NCBI GenBank assembly: GCA_020081605.1
Contig: JAHREC010000009.1
Location: 3,968,001 to 4,032,000, forward strand
Source: Albifimbria verrucaria
Taxonomy: Eukaryota > Ascomycota > Sordariomycetes > Hypocreales > Stachybotryaceae
Reading direction: 5' to 3'
DNA: 64,000 nt
Every line of letters begins with the position of its first letter. Position 1 is the first letter of the stretch. The position numbers were made by a program, and so were the translations under genes. Positions 23,764 through 36,027 of the stretch are shown in pieces. The notes below the pieces were generated by a model. That model did not search any database. It was not told the DNA's origin and worked only from the letters and a program-made list of their open reading frames with translations.

Positions 23764-24323
23764 ACTTTGTGATTTGGAAAGCATGATTGATTGGGTGTTG
23801 GAGCCTGGGCATTTGTCTATACTGAGACATGATACGTTGGAACGGGGCTGCATATGAAGGAGGATAGCATTGGTACGGGTTGCATGAACCGGCGTTGGAC
23901 CCTACGTCAATGGGGGTTAATCTTGATGCATGTGTTTCGATTTACTGGATAGGGCATGGGTCTATCTTTAACGAATTCATTGATTGGCAAAGGTCCCGTT
24001 GTTTGGGCCAGATGAGATCTGTCGTCGCATCGAAACCTACCCTACCCTCCCCGACCGCATCATTACGTAGGGTAGCTGAGGTTACCTAAGAAAACAGTGT
24101 CAGGGTCTTATCGCAGCCGGAGGGGCGCTATCAGCTCCGATCGCGGGGCAATTTATGGCAGGGTCCTTGCGAGCAGCGCCAAGCGCCCGAGATGCTAATT
24201 CAACGACCATCTCAACTTGACTCATTTGCGAATTGATTTTCTAGATCCCCTCCCGACGGTCCGAGATTCTAGCCCACGCGTCCGAAGTCCGATAATCAAC
24301 AGTTTCTGGCCAAAACAGCAACA
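23764..24323. other. Intergenic region, no gene seen
   Basis: Tandem spacing between two plus-strand genes. It holds the 3' flank of the PQ-loop gene and the promoter of the dehydrogenase gene. No clear motif seen. Confidence 0.5.
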
Positions 24324-25670
24324 ATGGCGTCCGAATTTCCCACCAAGAAGTGCGGTAAGTCTCGCCACCGGACGGATACCTCGCCTCCTCGCCATCACTG
24401 TTGCGGGTTCTTCCTACGCTCAGGAACCGCCTATTGAAGACGTCGATAGACTAACTAACACTCTTGTCTACCAGGCGTCCTCGGCTGCACCGGCTCTGTC
24501 GGCCAGCGCTTCATCCTCCTCCTCTCGCAGCATCCCTCGCTCAAGCTCCACGCCATCGGCGCCTCCTCGCGGTCCGCCGGCAAGAAGTACCGCGATGCCG
24601 TGCGGTGGAAGCAGGCCTCGCCCATCAGCGAGGACATCGCCGAGATGGTTGTCCGCGAGTGCAAGGCCTCCGAGTTCCAGGACTGCGACGTTGTTTTCAG
24701 CGGGCTGGATTCGGACGTTGCTGGAGAGATTGGTGAGTCTTTGCCCCCTCCTGGACCGGGGATGTGAGCCCAACGGAAATATTTGGCCTTACTGACATTG
24801 CCGTGCTTATAGAGATGGAATTCCTCAAGGCTGAGATTCCCGTCTTCTCCAACGCCAAGAACTACCGCCGCGATCCCTCGTGCCTCTCGTCGTCCCCACC
24901 GTCAACCTCCCCACCTCGACCTCATCCCGCACCAGCGCTCCGTGCACAAGCTCTCCAAGGGCTTCCTCGTCTGCAACTCCAACTGCGCCGTCATCGGGCT
25001 CGTCATCCCTTCGCCGCGCTGCAGGCCCGCCTCGGCCCCATTGCCGACGTGAGCATCGTCACCATGCAGGCCGTCTCCGGCGCCGGTTACCCGGGCGTCT
25101 CCTCCATGGACATCATGGACAACGTCGTCCCCTTCATCCAGGGCGAGGAGGACAAGCTCGAGTCCGAGGCCCGCAAGATCCTCGGCTCCGTCGATGACTC
25201 CCGCACCGCCTTCATCGAGCAGTCCGCCCTGCGCGTGTCCGCTGCGTGCAACCGCGTTCCCGTCATGGACGGTCACACTGCCTGCGTCAGCCTGCGCTTC
25301 GAGCGCCGCCCCGCCCCGAGCCCCGAGGAGGTCAAGGAGGCGTTGAGGAGCTACGTCTCTGAGGCACAGCAGATGGGCTGCCCGTCCGCTCCCAACCCTC
25401 CCATCCGTGTCTTTGAGGAGGACGACCGGCCTCAGCCCCGTCTGGACCGTGACCTTGGCAGGGGTTACACAGTCAGCGTGGGCCGTGTCCGTGCCGACGA
25501 GAGCGGCCTATTCGACATTAAGTTCGTTGCTCTGAGTCACAACAGTAAGTTTTAGCTCCAATCCATTCTTTGATATCAGATATATACTAACTTCCTCTGA
25601 AGCTGTCATTGGCGCAGCTGGATCTTCTATTCTCAACGCTGAAGCAGCGGTTCTCAAGGGTTACATCTAG
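24324..25670 (+). CDS. hom2: Aspartate-semialdehyde dehydrogenase
   Basis: NADPH-dependent reduction of aspartyl-4-phosphate to aspartate semialdehyde, the branch point to threonine, methionine and isoleucine. Exons 24324-24354, 24475-24732, 24813-25544 and 25603-25670; introns of 120, 80 and 58 nt; about 363 residues, the fungal norm. The N-terminal Rossmann loop is [13 protein letters not shown], the catalytic cysteine lies in CNSNCAVIG and the catalytic histidine region in [16 protein letters not shown]. The C-terminus closes with [19 protein letters not shown]. The frame breaks three times within 135 bases, at C runs 24875-24877, 24909-24912 and 25007-25009, each lacking one base; adding them gives the highly conserved [20 protein letters not shown] region. 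Fungal and plant-type enzyme absent from animals. Confidence 0.95.
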
Positions 25671-26248
25671 ACTTGACTAGTAATGAAAAGCATTGATTTC
25701 GTGTTACGTATGTATACATGCATCGTAGAATTGAGATGAAAGTGCAGTCGATTCATCATTGTTAGCCACTTTATGTACACTGACTAATGTTGCTTGCTCG
25801 CAAAGTGCAAAGGTACAAGATCATGCTGTGAACAAGCACTCAGCTTCCAACCATGTTTGCTTCATTCAAGTGTCATCACTTGGAGGGTATAATGTTCCAC
25901 GCCACGCTGCAACCCTTCATGGACGCTGAATCGCAACTTTCTCCTCCGTGAATCGTTCCTTGGCAACAAATCCTAAGCGCCGAGAGATGAAGAGTATTTT
26001 CCCAATACTCTATAAAAAGTGTCGTTACTGGTAGTCCCGTGATGCCCGCGTTAAAGACCCGGCTCGTGATATCAAATACGCCGACCTAAAGGGAACCATG
26101 CAAAATCAAACGAAAATCACGAACCAAAACACCACACTCTTTCCCAAAACCAAAACCAAAACTCCTTACCGGAGCTATGCAAAACGGTGTATGCATCACC
26201 GCAAAGTTGATTCTATCCCATTGTATTCACGGTATTCCCGCAATCGCC
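25671..26248. other. Convergent 3' flanks, no gene seen
   Basis: It lies between the 3' ends of the dehydrogenase (plus) and RING ligase (minus) genes. A/C-rich stretch near 26095-26165 (AAAACCAAAACC). Nothing else seen. Confidence 0.5.
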
Positions 26249-28696
26249 TCACCGGTCACGTTCTCCTGAATTTGGCGAAGGTGATCTGGCTCGAGACCTA
26301 TTGCCGTTAGGGAATAGCCTGACCCATCCTTCCTGGAGGGAAGCCCATCTGGATCCCTGCGATTCGCGAGAAAGTATTCCGTGCTCCAGGTCAGAATCGT
26401 GGCCTGCTGAACGCGAACTCGAAGCCTCAACATCGGGTTCATCCTCACTATCGTCACGATAGGGCTCGTAGTGAGGAATCGACGAGGAACCATGGGCCAT
26501 GGACTTGACCACGTCACCTTTGCAAATTGGGCAAGTCCGACGACGGGTGGTAAGCCATGGGGTGCTAAAAAAGTCAGAAAGGCTTGAAATCATGTTATAA
26601 TGCATCAAAACTCACATGCAGTCCACATGGAACTCATGGCCGCAAGGCAGGCTCATCACCCTGCTCACGCCATCGACGTACTCTTCCAAACAGACAACAC
26701 ATTCCACTTGGCGGCCCATGTACTTTCTCCACTCAGCAGAGAACCCGCCTGCTCCTTTTCATGCTCGCGAGGGCTGCTCCGGGACGCAGACTGCGGGGTT
26801 TGCATGGCAGAGCTCGGGGCTGCCAAGCTCTCGGTGTCTAAAACTCCGGTTGTTGTGCGGGAGCGGGGTCGTGATCTTGTTGGAGTCTGCTGCAGCAGTG
26901 GTGTTGTCGGGGACGCGCTTGTAGGCGAAGGAAGCCTGGGTGATCTTGTGGGAGACCTGCTGGGGAGGGAGCAACAGCCTGGTAGGTTCGGACGGGTAGA
27001 CGCTCAACCACCGACTTGGGCGCCCTCCATCGCCTCCTGCGAATTCTAGCACGCAAGAGCAGGAGGGCGTATACAACGGTCAAGGTAATCAAAGGGCTGA
27101 TCACTAGAACCAATAGGGTATCGAAGAAGGAAGTAGCACTGCTGGTTGGCGTAATTGTCACCCAAAGGCCCTCATGCGGCCTGGAAAATTGATCGTCTTG
27201 GTCTGCGGCTGTCTCAACCTCATCGTCGCCGTCTTCTGTGATGTGACTCTTCACAGCGTCATTTACCGGCATGTCATCCTCTTCATCCTCTTCATCGTCG
27301 TAGAGACTCCGAGCCACGTCCCGGGCTTTTCTAGCGGAAGTACTGCGAGAAATTTGGCTCTTGATTCTGCTGTCCTCTCCCACCGATTCTTTGCTGATTG
27401 TGTATTCTCCACTACCAGGTGTGATGCTTCCACCTTGGGGTCTGTCGCTATTCGCAGATTGGTCCTTGCTAGAAGGCTTTGTAGGTTTCTGGACATCTGC
27501 CTTGTAGCTTTTGATGCTTCCCTTGACGATCCTCTCCTTCTCTGCGCTCCAATCTTCAGTCAAAACCCTGCCCAGGCGCCCACTACCCCGCGGGCTCTTA
27601 GCGCTGGAATCCTGAGACACTCGATGGTCGAAGCTGAGGAGGCGAGACAACCAGCTACGCTTGTGATGCTTAGATATGGGGGCCCACTTGTTCTGGGCCT
27701 GGTTGTCTCTGGATACCGTGGAGCTGGATTCAGGGAAGCCGTCCTTCGGTCTTTCTGCTGGGTTTTCTCTGCGGTTTGAGAAGTTTTGGAATTAGTACTG
27801 GGCACTCGCTGGACTCTCAGTATCGAATTTCCATTTTCGTCGACCAGGTCTTCAATGAAGCTTCCGGGCTGCGTTAATGATGATAAGAGATGTGCTGTTG
27901 TGCGCGCTGTAAATACCGAAGGAATGGTAACATTTTCGACCTCGTCGCCGTGGGCGAACATCTGTATAAGAGGACCGCCCTTCTGGTTATCGCCGACGAT
28001 GACGGCGACAGCTCCGCGGCGCTGGGCCCACATGACCTTCTGGAGGAACCCACAGCCACCACGCATTAGCAGCACAATTTTGCCCTTGATCTCGGCAGCC
28101 TCTTGGATGGACTGGATATCGGCGTGCGCAGAGGTGGAGGAGTCGCGACCGGAGCTGGTAAGACCGGCATGCAGGTAGTCGTCGGTTCCATCGTCGACGA
28201 TGACGTCGGCGAGTCGAGGCTTCGCCTTAGCGGCGCCGGAATCCGAAGACTGGTCGCTACGCTTGGTACGGACGGTCGGGTCGGTGGTGATGGGAGAGCG
28301 CAGCGGCCTTGAGGGAAGACTTGAGGGAGGCCTTGCTGGACCATGCCACCATGTCGCTGCAGCCGAGCTCGCCGTTGCCGTCGAGAGTATCGTCGGGAAA
28401 CCCATTGCCGACCCACAGTTCCCCGCTTAGACCCTGAGCAGCCAACTTGGGACCAAAGGCGGCGGGACGTGCAGCGAAGGAAGTGCTGTTGTCGTCGGTC
28501 AAGCTGATGGCGGCGTTTGGGGGAAGAGCGAGAATGGCGTGTTGTAGTACATGAAGCCCATGACGGACTTGGAGCCCTTGGGCTTGGCGGGGTACGGGAA
28601 GGCATTGGCTCGCGCGGAGGACGTCACGGAGCGGAAGAGGACAAAGAGAGAGGCGAAGATGAAGAGGATGAGGATGGCGAGGCGAGGAGTACGCAT
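26249..28696 (-). CDS. PA-TM-RING E3 ubiquitin ligase
   Basis: Membrane-anchored ubiquitin ligase with a protease-associated (PA) luminal domain, like RNF13/RNF167 in animals. Exons 26616-28696 and 26249-26564, intron of 51 nt; about 800 residues. Order: signal anchor LAILILFIFASLFVLF near residues 6-21; PA domain with KIVLLMRGGCGFLQKVMWAQ and GAVAVIVGDNQ; a long Ser/Glu-rich region with an acidic DDEEDEEDD stretch; one transmembrane helix LLVLVISPLITLTVVYALLL followed by basic residues; then RING-H2 (CVVC, LPCGHEFHVDC, CPICK) spliced across the intron. About nine bases are missing in short runs, for example 28519-28523, 28292-28294 and 27763-27766, with more between 26770 and 26990. Because of these, no single open frame spans the gene. 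The RING ligands C-C-C-H-H-C-C-C are complete. Endosomal or vacuolar location is inferred. Confidence 0.88.
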
Positions 28697-31183
28697 GGTG
28701 AAGCTACTGTCTGTTTGCTTGTTTCCTTCCTTGCGCAACGGAGGACGATGGGAGACGGAGGCTGGAGGAGGAGGAAGAGGAGGGCTTATGCCCAACGAGA
28801 GCCTCGCATCGGCCGCCCGCCCGCAGGGAGAGGGTGCGCTGTAATTGGAAAAGCGGAGGGAAAGGGATGCGCGCTGTCGGGTTTCCAGGGAACAGGGAGG
28901 AGGAAAATTGAGGACGATATGGACAAGACAATAGAAGGGGAAGAGATGGAGGAGAGGTGGGAGGGAGGGAAAAAGGACGGATGGAAGACTTGATGAATGA
29001 AGAATGAACGAACCAACGGACCAGAAGGAGGAGGCGGAAGGATGAATAGGTAGGCAAGGTACCTACATAAGGCCGTAGATGGATTGCGTGCATGGACAGA
29101 CGGAAGAGCCTACGCCATAGCGCGGTCACAGCGACGCCCCTCAGTGGACAGGACGGTGGTTAAGCTCCCTCTACAGGCTAGGTAGGTAAGGTAAATACAG
29201 TAGCTACGGTAAGTACACACCTTAGTATCTACTTGCCTTAGTAGGTAGGTACCCACGCGCGCTACGGTGCGGGACAGGACATGTGCTAACGCTGTCCACT
29301 GCCTGACTGACAACGGCAAGTCTGGGGAAGCAGAAAAACCCAGAGCCTGCCCTTGGCAGCCAGAGAAGCGTGGTGGAGCGAGCGCCTACTGAGGGGCGGT
29401 CGAGGCCCTCCATTGGTCAGCCCCACTGCCAGCGTGACGCCTACAGGTGCAATTGACCTCATCTAGCGTCTCCAGATGCCGCTTGGCGGGTCAGCCAGGC
29501 AGCCCTGGAACAGAGCAGACCGTTCGATGGTTCTTTTTTCTTCTTGTCTAGGCCTTGCTTCCCTTGTTGTTGTTGTTGTTGATTTTACAGTCCGTGTGCG
29601 TGTGCGTGTGCGTATGCGTATGCGTGTGCGTGATCTGGACGGATTTCGCTTCATCCCTACCCGTCAGCAGTCCTCCCTTACTGTCCTGTCCATATCTGCT
29701 GCTCTATTGATTATTATTAATGGCGCTAGCCGTTGTTTTCCTCTCCCATATACTCTGTACCCTGCCCTGATACTCCTCCCCAAAGGGATGGATGCAGATG
29801 TCGAAAGGGGTTCCCTTCAGGCGAGGTAACCTTCCACCGGAGTAAGGCGCAGCATGTGAGTTTCACCCAAGGGGCACTGATCAAGAAGCGCCAGCTTTCC
29901 GAGTCAGACACGGTGGAATGCCAGCTCCATACATCGACAGCTCCTGTCCTCAATGACCTCATTGCCAGCACCACCACCGCATGGAACCCGCCGGCGTCGT
30001 CTCGTTATCATGCTGCTTCTCAATGCGCATGCTCCACCTGCTCGTGGTCCCTTCTTCCCAGCCTGCCTCATTCAACCGCCTCCTCCTGGCCTCTTCCTGG
30101 CTCTAGCCTCGGGTCAGCCCGCCCGAATCTGGTTCTTCCTCGTGACTACGTGATTTACTTGTGTATCAGCCGTCACACCAGCATCCGAAACCCCATATGA
30201 CTGCACCCTCGCGTGCTGCCATCGCGCCTTGCGCACGGCGATGCCGCCATCCCTTTGGTCCTCTCTGGTGCGCTTCTCTAGTCTGGGCCCAGATGTCCAG
30301 TGTCCTGCTCCTCGCCAATTTTCATCCCATGGCGAAAACAGATGACAAAAGAAAACCTATCCGGTGAGGCCGAATTCTCGTGTCTCGTAGATGCCATCAT
30401 GTCCATCGAACGAGTAGATTCCCAGCCACTTACGGTGGATCTCATAACTCTATTCGTGAATCTGGCGATCTGGTCCGCAGATCGTGCCATGCGCCACGCG
30501 CAAATTCGACACGCAGCTCGTGTCTATGTCATACACCAATCTAACGTGGCCGCTCTTGGTGTAGTGTGAGCCGAGTCGCAACATCATCAGCTCTTAGTCA
30601 CTCTCGCCTTGACCCGAGCACGTTTGATAGCGCGGAACACGGCTCGCCTTCTCCTGTGCCCACATCGACAGTCGCGTTACCGCGATCATGAAAATTTTTT
30701 CAAAACAAAAGAAAAAACTAAAAAACCTTCTAACTAACCAAAACGACCAAGAGTCATGCGTCCCTAAGCACGGATCATTCTATGAAGCTATTCCCAGTTA
30801 GCATATAGGGTAGATATTGTATCAGATTACCCTATATCACGATGATGATTGATTTGTTTACATGGTACATGTCTGACTTTGGAAACTACTGAGGCAGGAC
30901 ATTCGAATTGTCTTTCAAGTGCTTGTATGGTATGTATAGAACAGGATTTGTAGTGTCTAATTTCCAAAGTGACCTTGACACTGTCGCACAAAGCAGCAGT
31001 TTCTAGCATCGCATATAGTACTGTACCCAACATAACCCGGTTCCGTTGCCATCTATCGTTGGAACAACATCGTTGTCTTCGTATCCATCTGTAACCATCC
31101 AAATTGAAATAAACAACCCCTTTCCTGGGAACGCCGGCATATGCAAATCGCTTCGAAACATCATCGTTGGGGCTTTCCATCCC
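28697..31183. other. 2.5-kb intergenic region with simple repeats
   Basis: No gene seen. It is the promoter side of the RING ligase and the 3' flank of the RS-rich gene. It contains a purine-rich stretch (28730-29060), TAGGTA-type motifs at 29175-29255, a TTG tract and a GTGCGT tract. Confidence 0.5.
29564..29632 (+). repeat. Simple repeats: (TTG)n then (GTGCGT)n
   Basis: 29564-29581 is about six TTG/GTT units. 29594-29632 alternates GTGTGC, GTATGC and GTGCGT units, a purine/pyrimidine alternation. No coding role seen. Confidence 0.8.
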
Positions 31184-32380
31184 TCACTGCACTCCATCCG
31201 TGAAACTTCCGTAAGGCCCAAGTACCTTGCCGCGGTCCCATTCCCGCTTCTCTCCGCTCTTGCTCCACGTCACATCCTCGTCTGTTTTCTCATCATCTCC
31301 CTTTAGCTTTGCTATTTGCTGTGGTGCGAACCCTGCCTCCTGCATACGCTGGTCTTGGTTCTGCTTTAGTTTCTGGCGGTCTCTAAACGCCTCAACTGCG
31401 TCGTCCCAGTCGTCCGCATCGTCGTCCATCTGGATGTCAGTCTTGGGGTCGTAGGAATCGGAAAATCGTCGATCTATCCCGGCTGCCCCCGAGCCTTCCT
31501 CGCCCACGATACTTTGGCGGTGGAGCTGGCCCTATCAAGTCCTCCAGAGGATCAGAATCCTCACTTCGCTCATCTACCGGATCAGGAGAAGGCTTGCGCG
31601 CATTCTGAACTGGGGACCGGTGCCGGTGCCGCCGCTCCCGCTCATTAGGCGACCTCGATCTGCGTCGGCGGTGCGGAGATCTTGACCGTGATCTATCCCG
31701 CGTTTTCCGACCATGGTATCGCCTGGATCCGTCCTCAGATGCCGATTCGTCCTCGCGATGCCGTCTGGACTTCCTCTTCTCATCTCTTCGTGAATCTCTG
31801 TCTCGAGATGAGCCACTCTCGGTTTGTGCCAATCGTCCGTGATGTTGCTTACGGTCCCCACGGCGGTCGTCCTTAAGCAAATCTTGACTCCTACTCGAAG
31901 ATTGACGCGTGGATGAATCTCTCGTATCTCGGGATTTGGATGTCGTTCTTGTCTCGGTGTCGTCGCCGGCAGCCCTACGCCGCTTTCCACCGCCAAGAAT
32001 CGCATGAATGTCTCCCATCTGCCTCCTCCGAATATCCTTTGAATTCGGATTTGTCTTGAGCCGTTTGACTTCCTCTGCCTGCTCTAAATCTTTCAACCTC
32101 GCCTTGGATTCCGCAGCTTCTTTCGCAAGCAGCGCCTTGTTGTGAGTGTCGGTATCCTTGATAATGTGCCGCAGAAACCGGGTGTTAGGTTTCGGCATGT
32201 TCGCTGGTCTCTTGAACGGTAAGCATAGAGCCAAACAGAGGAGACATCGCGGAGAGCCTACTTTTTATTCGAGCGAAATGCCTCCATTCCCATTGCCGAA
32301 TATTTCAAGGAGCAGTCCTTCGCCTCTTGCGCCAGCAGGCCCGCCACGTAATCGTCCGTAAGAATATCATCATTCGACAT
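31184..32380 (-). CDS. RS-rich nuclear protein, annotated in fungi as pre-mRNA-splicing factor 38B-like (name uncertain)
   Basis: Probable nuclear RNA-processing protein. Exons 32262-32380 and 31184-32210, intron of 51 nt; about 382 residues. N-terminus MSNDDILTDDYVAGLLAQEA, then PKPNTRFLRHIIKDTDTHN, a charged region with DIRRRQMGDIHAILGGG, an Arg/Ser/Asp-rich middle including RSRSRSPHRRRRSRSP, and a conserved C-terminal part: DPLEDLIGPAPPP, GIDRRFSDSYDPKTDIQ, DDWDDAVEAFRDRQK. This order matches an ascomycete family I know under the name splicing factor 38B, but I cannot confirm that it is a true Prp38 relative; the Prp38 domain itself is not visible. Bases are missing at 32262-32266 (one) and 31486-31490 (two). 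Divergent from Sos7 with 286 bp between start codons. Confidence 0.8.
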
Positions 32381-32666
32381 GATGAGATGTGAAAGGCTAG
32401 ATAATTGCAACGAACCCAAAAATTAGGTGGTAGTTATAATGTGAAGCCCTCGAAGTAAGATTATCCAAAAGGTTGAAAGTGGAGTGACGTCTGCCCGCAG
32501 TGGACGATACAATTCGTGGTCCGATAAGATAAGAAACACCGCATCACAACGCTAACCGAATAGAGCTCAAAGTAAACATACTCTCATATCCAAAGACCAC
32601 CGCTTATCATAACAATTGTCACCAAGTCATTGAATTCCATAAGAAGCCAGCCGAAAGTCGTCAGCC
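32381..32666. promoter_or_regulatory. Divergent promoter, RS-rich gene / Sos7
   Basis: A 286-bp, AT-richer spacer between divergent start codons, with no coding signal. Shared regulation is inferred from layout. Confidence 0.5.
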
Positions 32667-33520
32667 ATGGGATTGGAACTAGAAAGATCGAAAGCGTCTT
32701 GGACGCTCTGGAGGAACTGCAGTCGAACTGCGATCTCACGGTCATCAAACTCAGCGAACCCATCACCAGTTCGCAGCCACAACAGTCTCGGCAACGCGCC
32801 AGCGATGCCTCCAATTCATCCCTCGATGGGCCAACGCCCGCGAGCCTTGAGGCCGATCTCGCACATTACACAGAATTGTTTGCAAAGCTACGATTTTCCT
32901 ACGTGGAGCAAGTCACCAAGGAGAAGTTCATTCGCGCCATTGTCGGCGATCCACCATTGATTGTCACGATGCAAGAGAATCTTGAGCTGGAGAAGGAGAA
33001 TGCGGCCGCAAAAGCTGAGCTCAAGTCACTCAAGCTAGAAGTTGCCAACATGGTTTCGGAGTTGGAACAGAAAGGGCGAGATCTGAGTCAGCGATACGAG
33101 AACGTGCAGTTGGAAACGATGAAGTTACGAGAGCTGCCCAACAAGACGCAGGAGTTGGAAGCGCGCATCATGGAGCTCAAAGCGGCCCAGGATCTGCATG
33201 GATCGGATCCCAACCTCAATTTGCCACTCGCAAAGACACTGGACCTGGTCGCACGCCGAAAGCGCGAGCAGCAGGAACTATCACGAGAACTAGAGGCACT
33301 CCAAGCCAAGGTGCCCCGCAAGAGAAAGGAGGCAGATAGGCTAAGGGCGGAGCTGCAACCCCTGGAAACGAAGCGGCAGAACAGCACGACGGCGGCGCGT
33401 GAGGCAAGGCGCAGGAAGGAGGCGGCACTTGGGGGTGTAGCGGACGATCTGGAGCAGCGGGCGCGATGGTACAGGGCGAGCGAGACATTCCTGAAGCAGG
33501 CATTGGACATTCAAGGATAG
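32667..33520 (+). CDS. sos7: Kinetochore protein Sos7
   Basis: Coiled-coil kinetochore protein known from fission yeast as a suppressor of spc7, needed for Mis12-complex loading (family knowledge). Single exon, about 284 residues. Signature near residues 72-90: KLRFSYVEQVTKEKFIRAI followed by VGDPP. Downstream is almost entirely coiled coil with heptad-rich Leu/Glu/Lys stretches (ENLELEKENAAAKAELKSLK) up to the C-terminus. The upstream frame is open beyond the true start; I chose ATG 32667 (MGLELE) because the missing base in the A run 32683-32685 then joins it to KIESVLDALEEL, the family N-terminus. No other break. Confidence 0.88.
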
Positions 33521-35587
33521 ACCAATACGCTGGTTGGTAACGAAGCACGACTATTGGCATTGCGGGCGACGGAATCAAGGATTTGGGTGTAAGGAGTTCT
33601 GGGATTGTGCTGCGCATGTTGGGTTACCTGCTTATGACCCGAGAGGCAACAATAGGGTTAATTGTTCGCTACGCACGTAGGGAGTGCCTATTTTCATGTT
33701 TCTTGCATATCACCTTGCAAATTAAATTGAAAAGCCGGAGATGCACCAATTATAGATTACGATCGTCCACCAGAAATTGCAAAGAGCACGGCCACGTTGA
33801 TAGACGCGTTGGTCATCTTCAGCGGCCCCCAGGATAGACGCTGAGATAGCACAACACCCTCTCCCCACAACCCTTGTCACTTGCCATGTGCCATGAATCG
33901 GCAGGACCTGTCATGTTGCCATGGGGTGTAAACACAGGCGGCACACATGAGAAAAGGAGATGTCGCCATAACGGGCTGGGGTGTTTTCTTGGTCAAGAAT
34001 CTGCACGCCCAGAAATGCAACGGTCTAGGCATGTGCCGTCAAATCCACGACGGCCAAGCAGCCCCTGTGGCACGACTCATTTCAACGTCGAGTGACCCCT
34101 CATTCATGCTGGCCATAGGGCTAATGGATAAGATGCCGACAGCAGATCCTCGCACCCATGACTATCTATCGGACGAATACGCGTATAGTGGGAAACGCTA
34201 GGCCCCTGTGCCAAGGGGGCGGAGGAAGACCCGATTGCCCTGAATATGAGAGGGGTGAGAGGAGCCCATGAGACTGACTAGGAAGAGCAGCCAGGCGGAG
34301 GCTTGGAAGGTTCCGGAAGTGACAAGGAGCTGGCATTGGGAAATTTGAACGGTTGACTGGCGATGTTGCAAGCAACTTGGCGCCAACGTAACAATGGGGG
34401 TTGCGTTGCAGTCCAGGGGTCGTATTCGCTCCCTTTCTTAGCTAACACAGCATAGCACAGCCGTCTAAGCGGCACGCGGAGTGTCTCACATACCGAAAGT
34501 GAATAGTAGCCTGCGGAGTCCGCTGTTAGGCAGAAGCTATAGAAGTCCTGGTTGATGAATTGATTAGACGGGGCTGAGGCCGTCATCATCCACCGACGCA
34601 ATATACGTTGACGCGTCAACTCATTAGACGGCGATTGAGGCTGAGGAAGCAAGCATGAGGAATCTGGACTAGTGCTTTGGGGAGACTGTCTCAATGATCT
34701 GTCATGGCACAAATGCCACGTTTACTATGTACCTCCTCACGCGAGAGTAAGCATGGCCAAGCAAGACAAGTTGAGAAGGTCGTTCCCTGCCGCGTTGTGT
34801 TGCATGGACAGCCAACTGCCTCAAGACGTGGTGAAGTAGAGTGGCTCAACTGCATGATGGACAAGCATGAAACTGACTAAATGTGGCAACGCACGTCGTC
34901 AATTAAACGGCCGACAAATGGAACTAGCCAAACAAACAATCTAGTTGGTTGTCTGATGCAGTTGGTAAGACCGAGAGACATATCATGTTAGATTTGGAAC
35001 TTGACGTGGGCAAATTCCCGGCCTGGCCCCCAACACGGACACGCCCATAGCGGCAGAGGCGACCATTTACGGCGGATGCCACGAGCCAGATCCACCGCTA
35101 AAAGCAAGCATTTAAGATTATAGAAGCACGTCCCAGACGACTTATTCATGGCATGGCAAAACGTGGGTGTGCCTCGGCAGCCCCAGTCACGGAAATAAGG
35201 AGACAGCCGACGGGATCCACAGATGATTTGTCTTGTCGAGGTGGTGCTGGGCCTAAGCTCAGAGTTCTGGAAAAAATTTTGTGAGGTAAAAAGGAAGAGG
35301 AAGAGAAAAAAAGATCATGGCTCCATTGCTCGATGGAGTCGACATGATCGTGCGATCAATTTTTGATATGGGGCCGTCATGGAGCAGCCTCGGCAGGCTA
35401 GCGAGGGGCGTGCGACGAGAATGACAATTCCATTACCTGATAAGCCCCAGATGGACGTGAGCTGCGCCGCAACGTGCTGAACCAGGTGAAATGCAGACAA
35501 CAGCAGCGTTGTCGAGAGTGAGTTGTGTCATGGAAGCAGTGTTATTACAGAGCAAAGCAGGACATAACGTTTGTCACTAACGTGAAT

Positions 35588-35606
35588 GTGCGTGCGTGCG
35601 TGCGTG
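35588..35606 (+). repeat. (GTGC)n / (GCGT)n tetranucleotide tract
   Basis: About 19 bp of GTGC/GTGC-type tetranucleotide repeat (GTGCGTGCGTGCGTGCGTG). Confidence 0.8.
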
Positions 35607-35991
35607 GTGCTTAGGATAGGGCACCGTGGTCACCTAGCGCCTCGGATCCTGCCGTAGCGACCCATCTTACCTGACCTAGAAACAGGCCTTATGTACGTCG
35701 TGTCCAGGATCCCGCTTCTCGGTTGTTGGCCGTGATGCAGCGATCAATGATATCAGCCCTAGGGGCCGAGAGGGAAAGCGAGGGAGGGGGAGGAGTTCAC
35801 GGAGGAGGCGTTGTTTCTCAGAGAAGGACCGTTAAAGAGCACTTTGAGTTTCCTAGGCATACATACATGGTAAGCGACGAACTCAGGGTCCTCGCCTGGT
35901 GAGCAAGTGAAACAGAACAGGCAAGTTTGGGCGTGAATGCGAGTCCGACGGATTTCCTAAAGCGGTAATACGTCAAGGGCCCGGCAGGGGA

Positions 35992-36027
35992 GGACATAGA
36001 GGACATAGAGGACATGGAGGACATGGA
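35992..36027 (+). repeat. 9-bp tandem repeat, four units
   Basis: GGACATAGA twice, then GGACATGGA twice, followed by a GAGA tract. The A-to-G change is shared by the last two units, as expected from stepwise duplication. Confidence 0.85.

Noticed and set aside
24875..25009. Programmed ribosomal frameshifting in the dehydrogenase
   Set aside because: Three losses within 135 bases and the same pattern in unrelated genes fit base-calling error far better.
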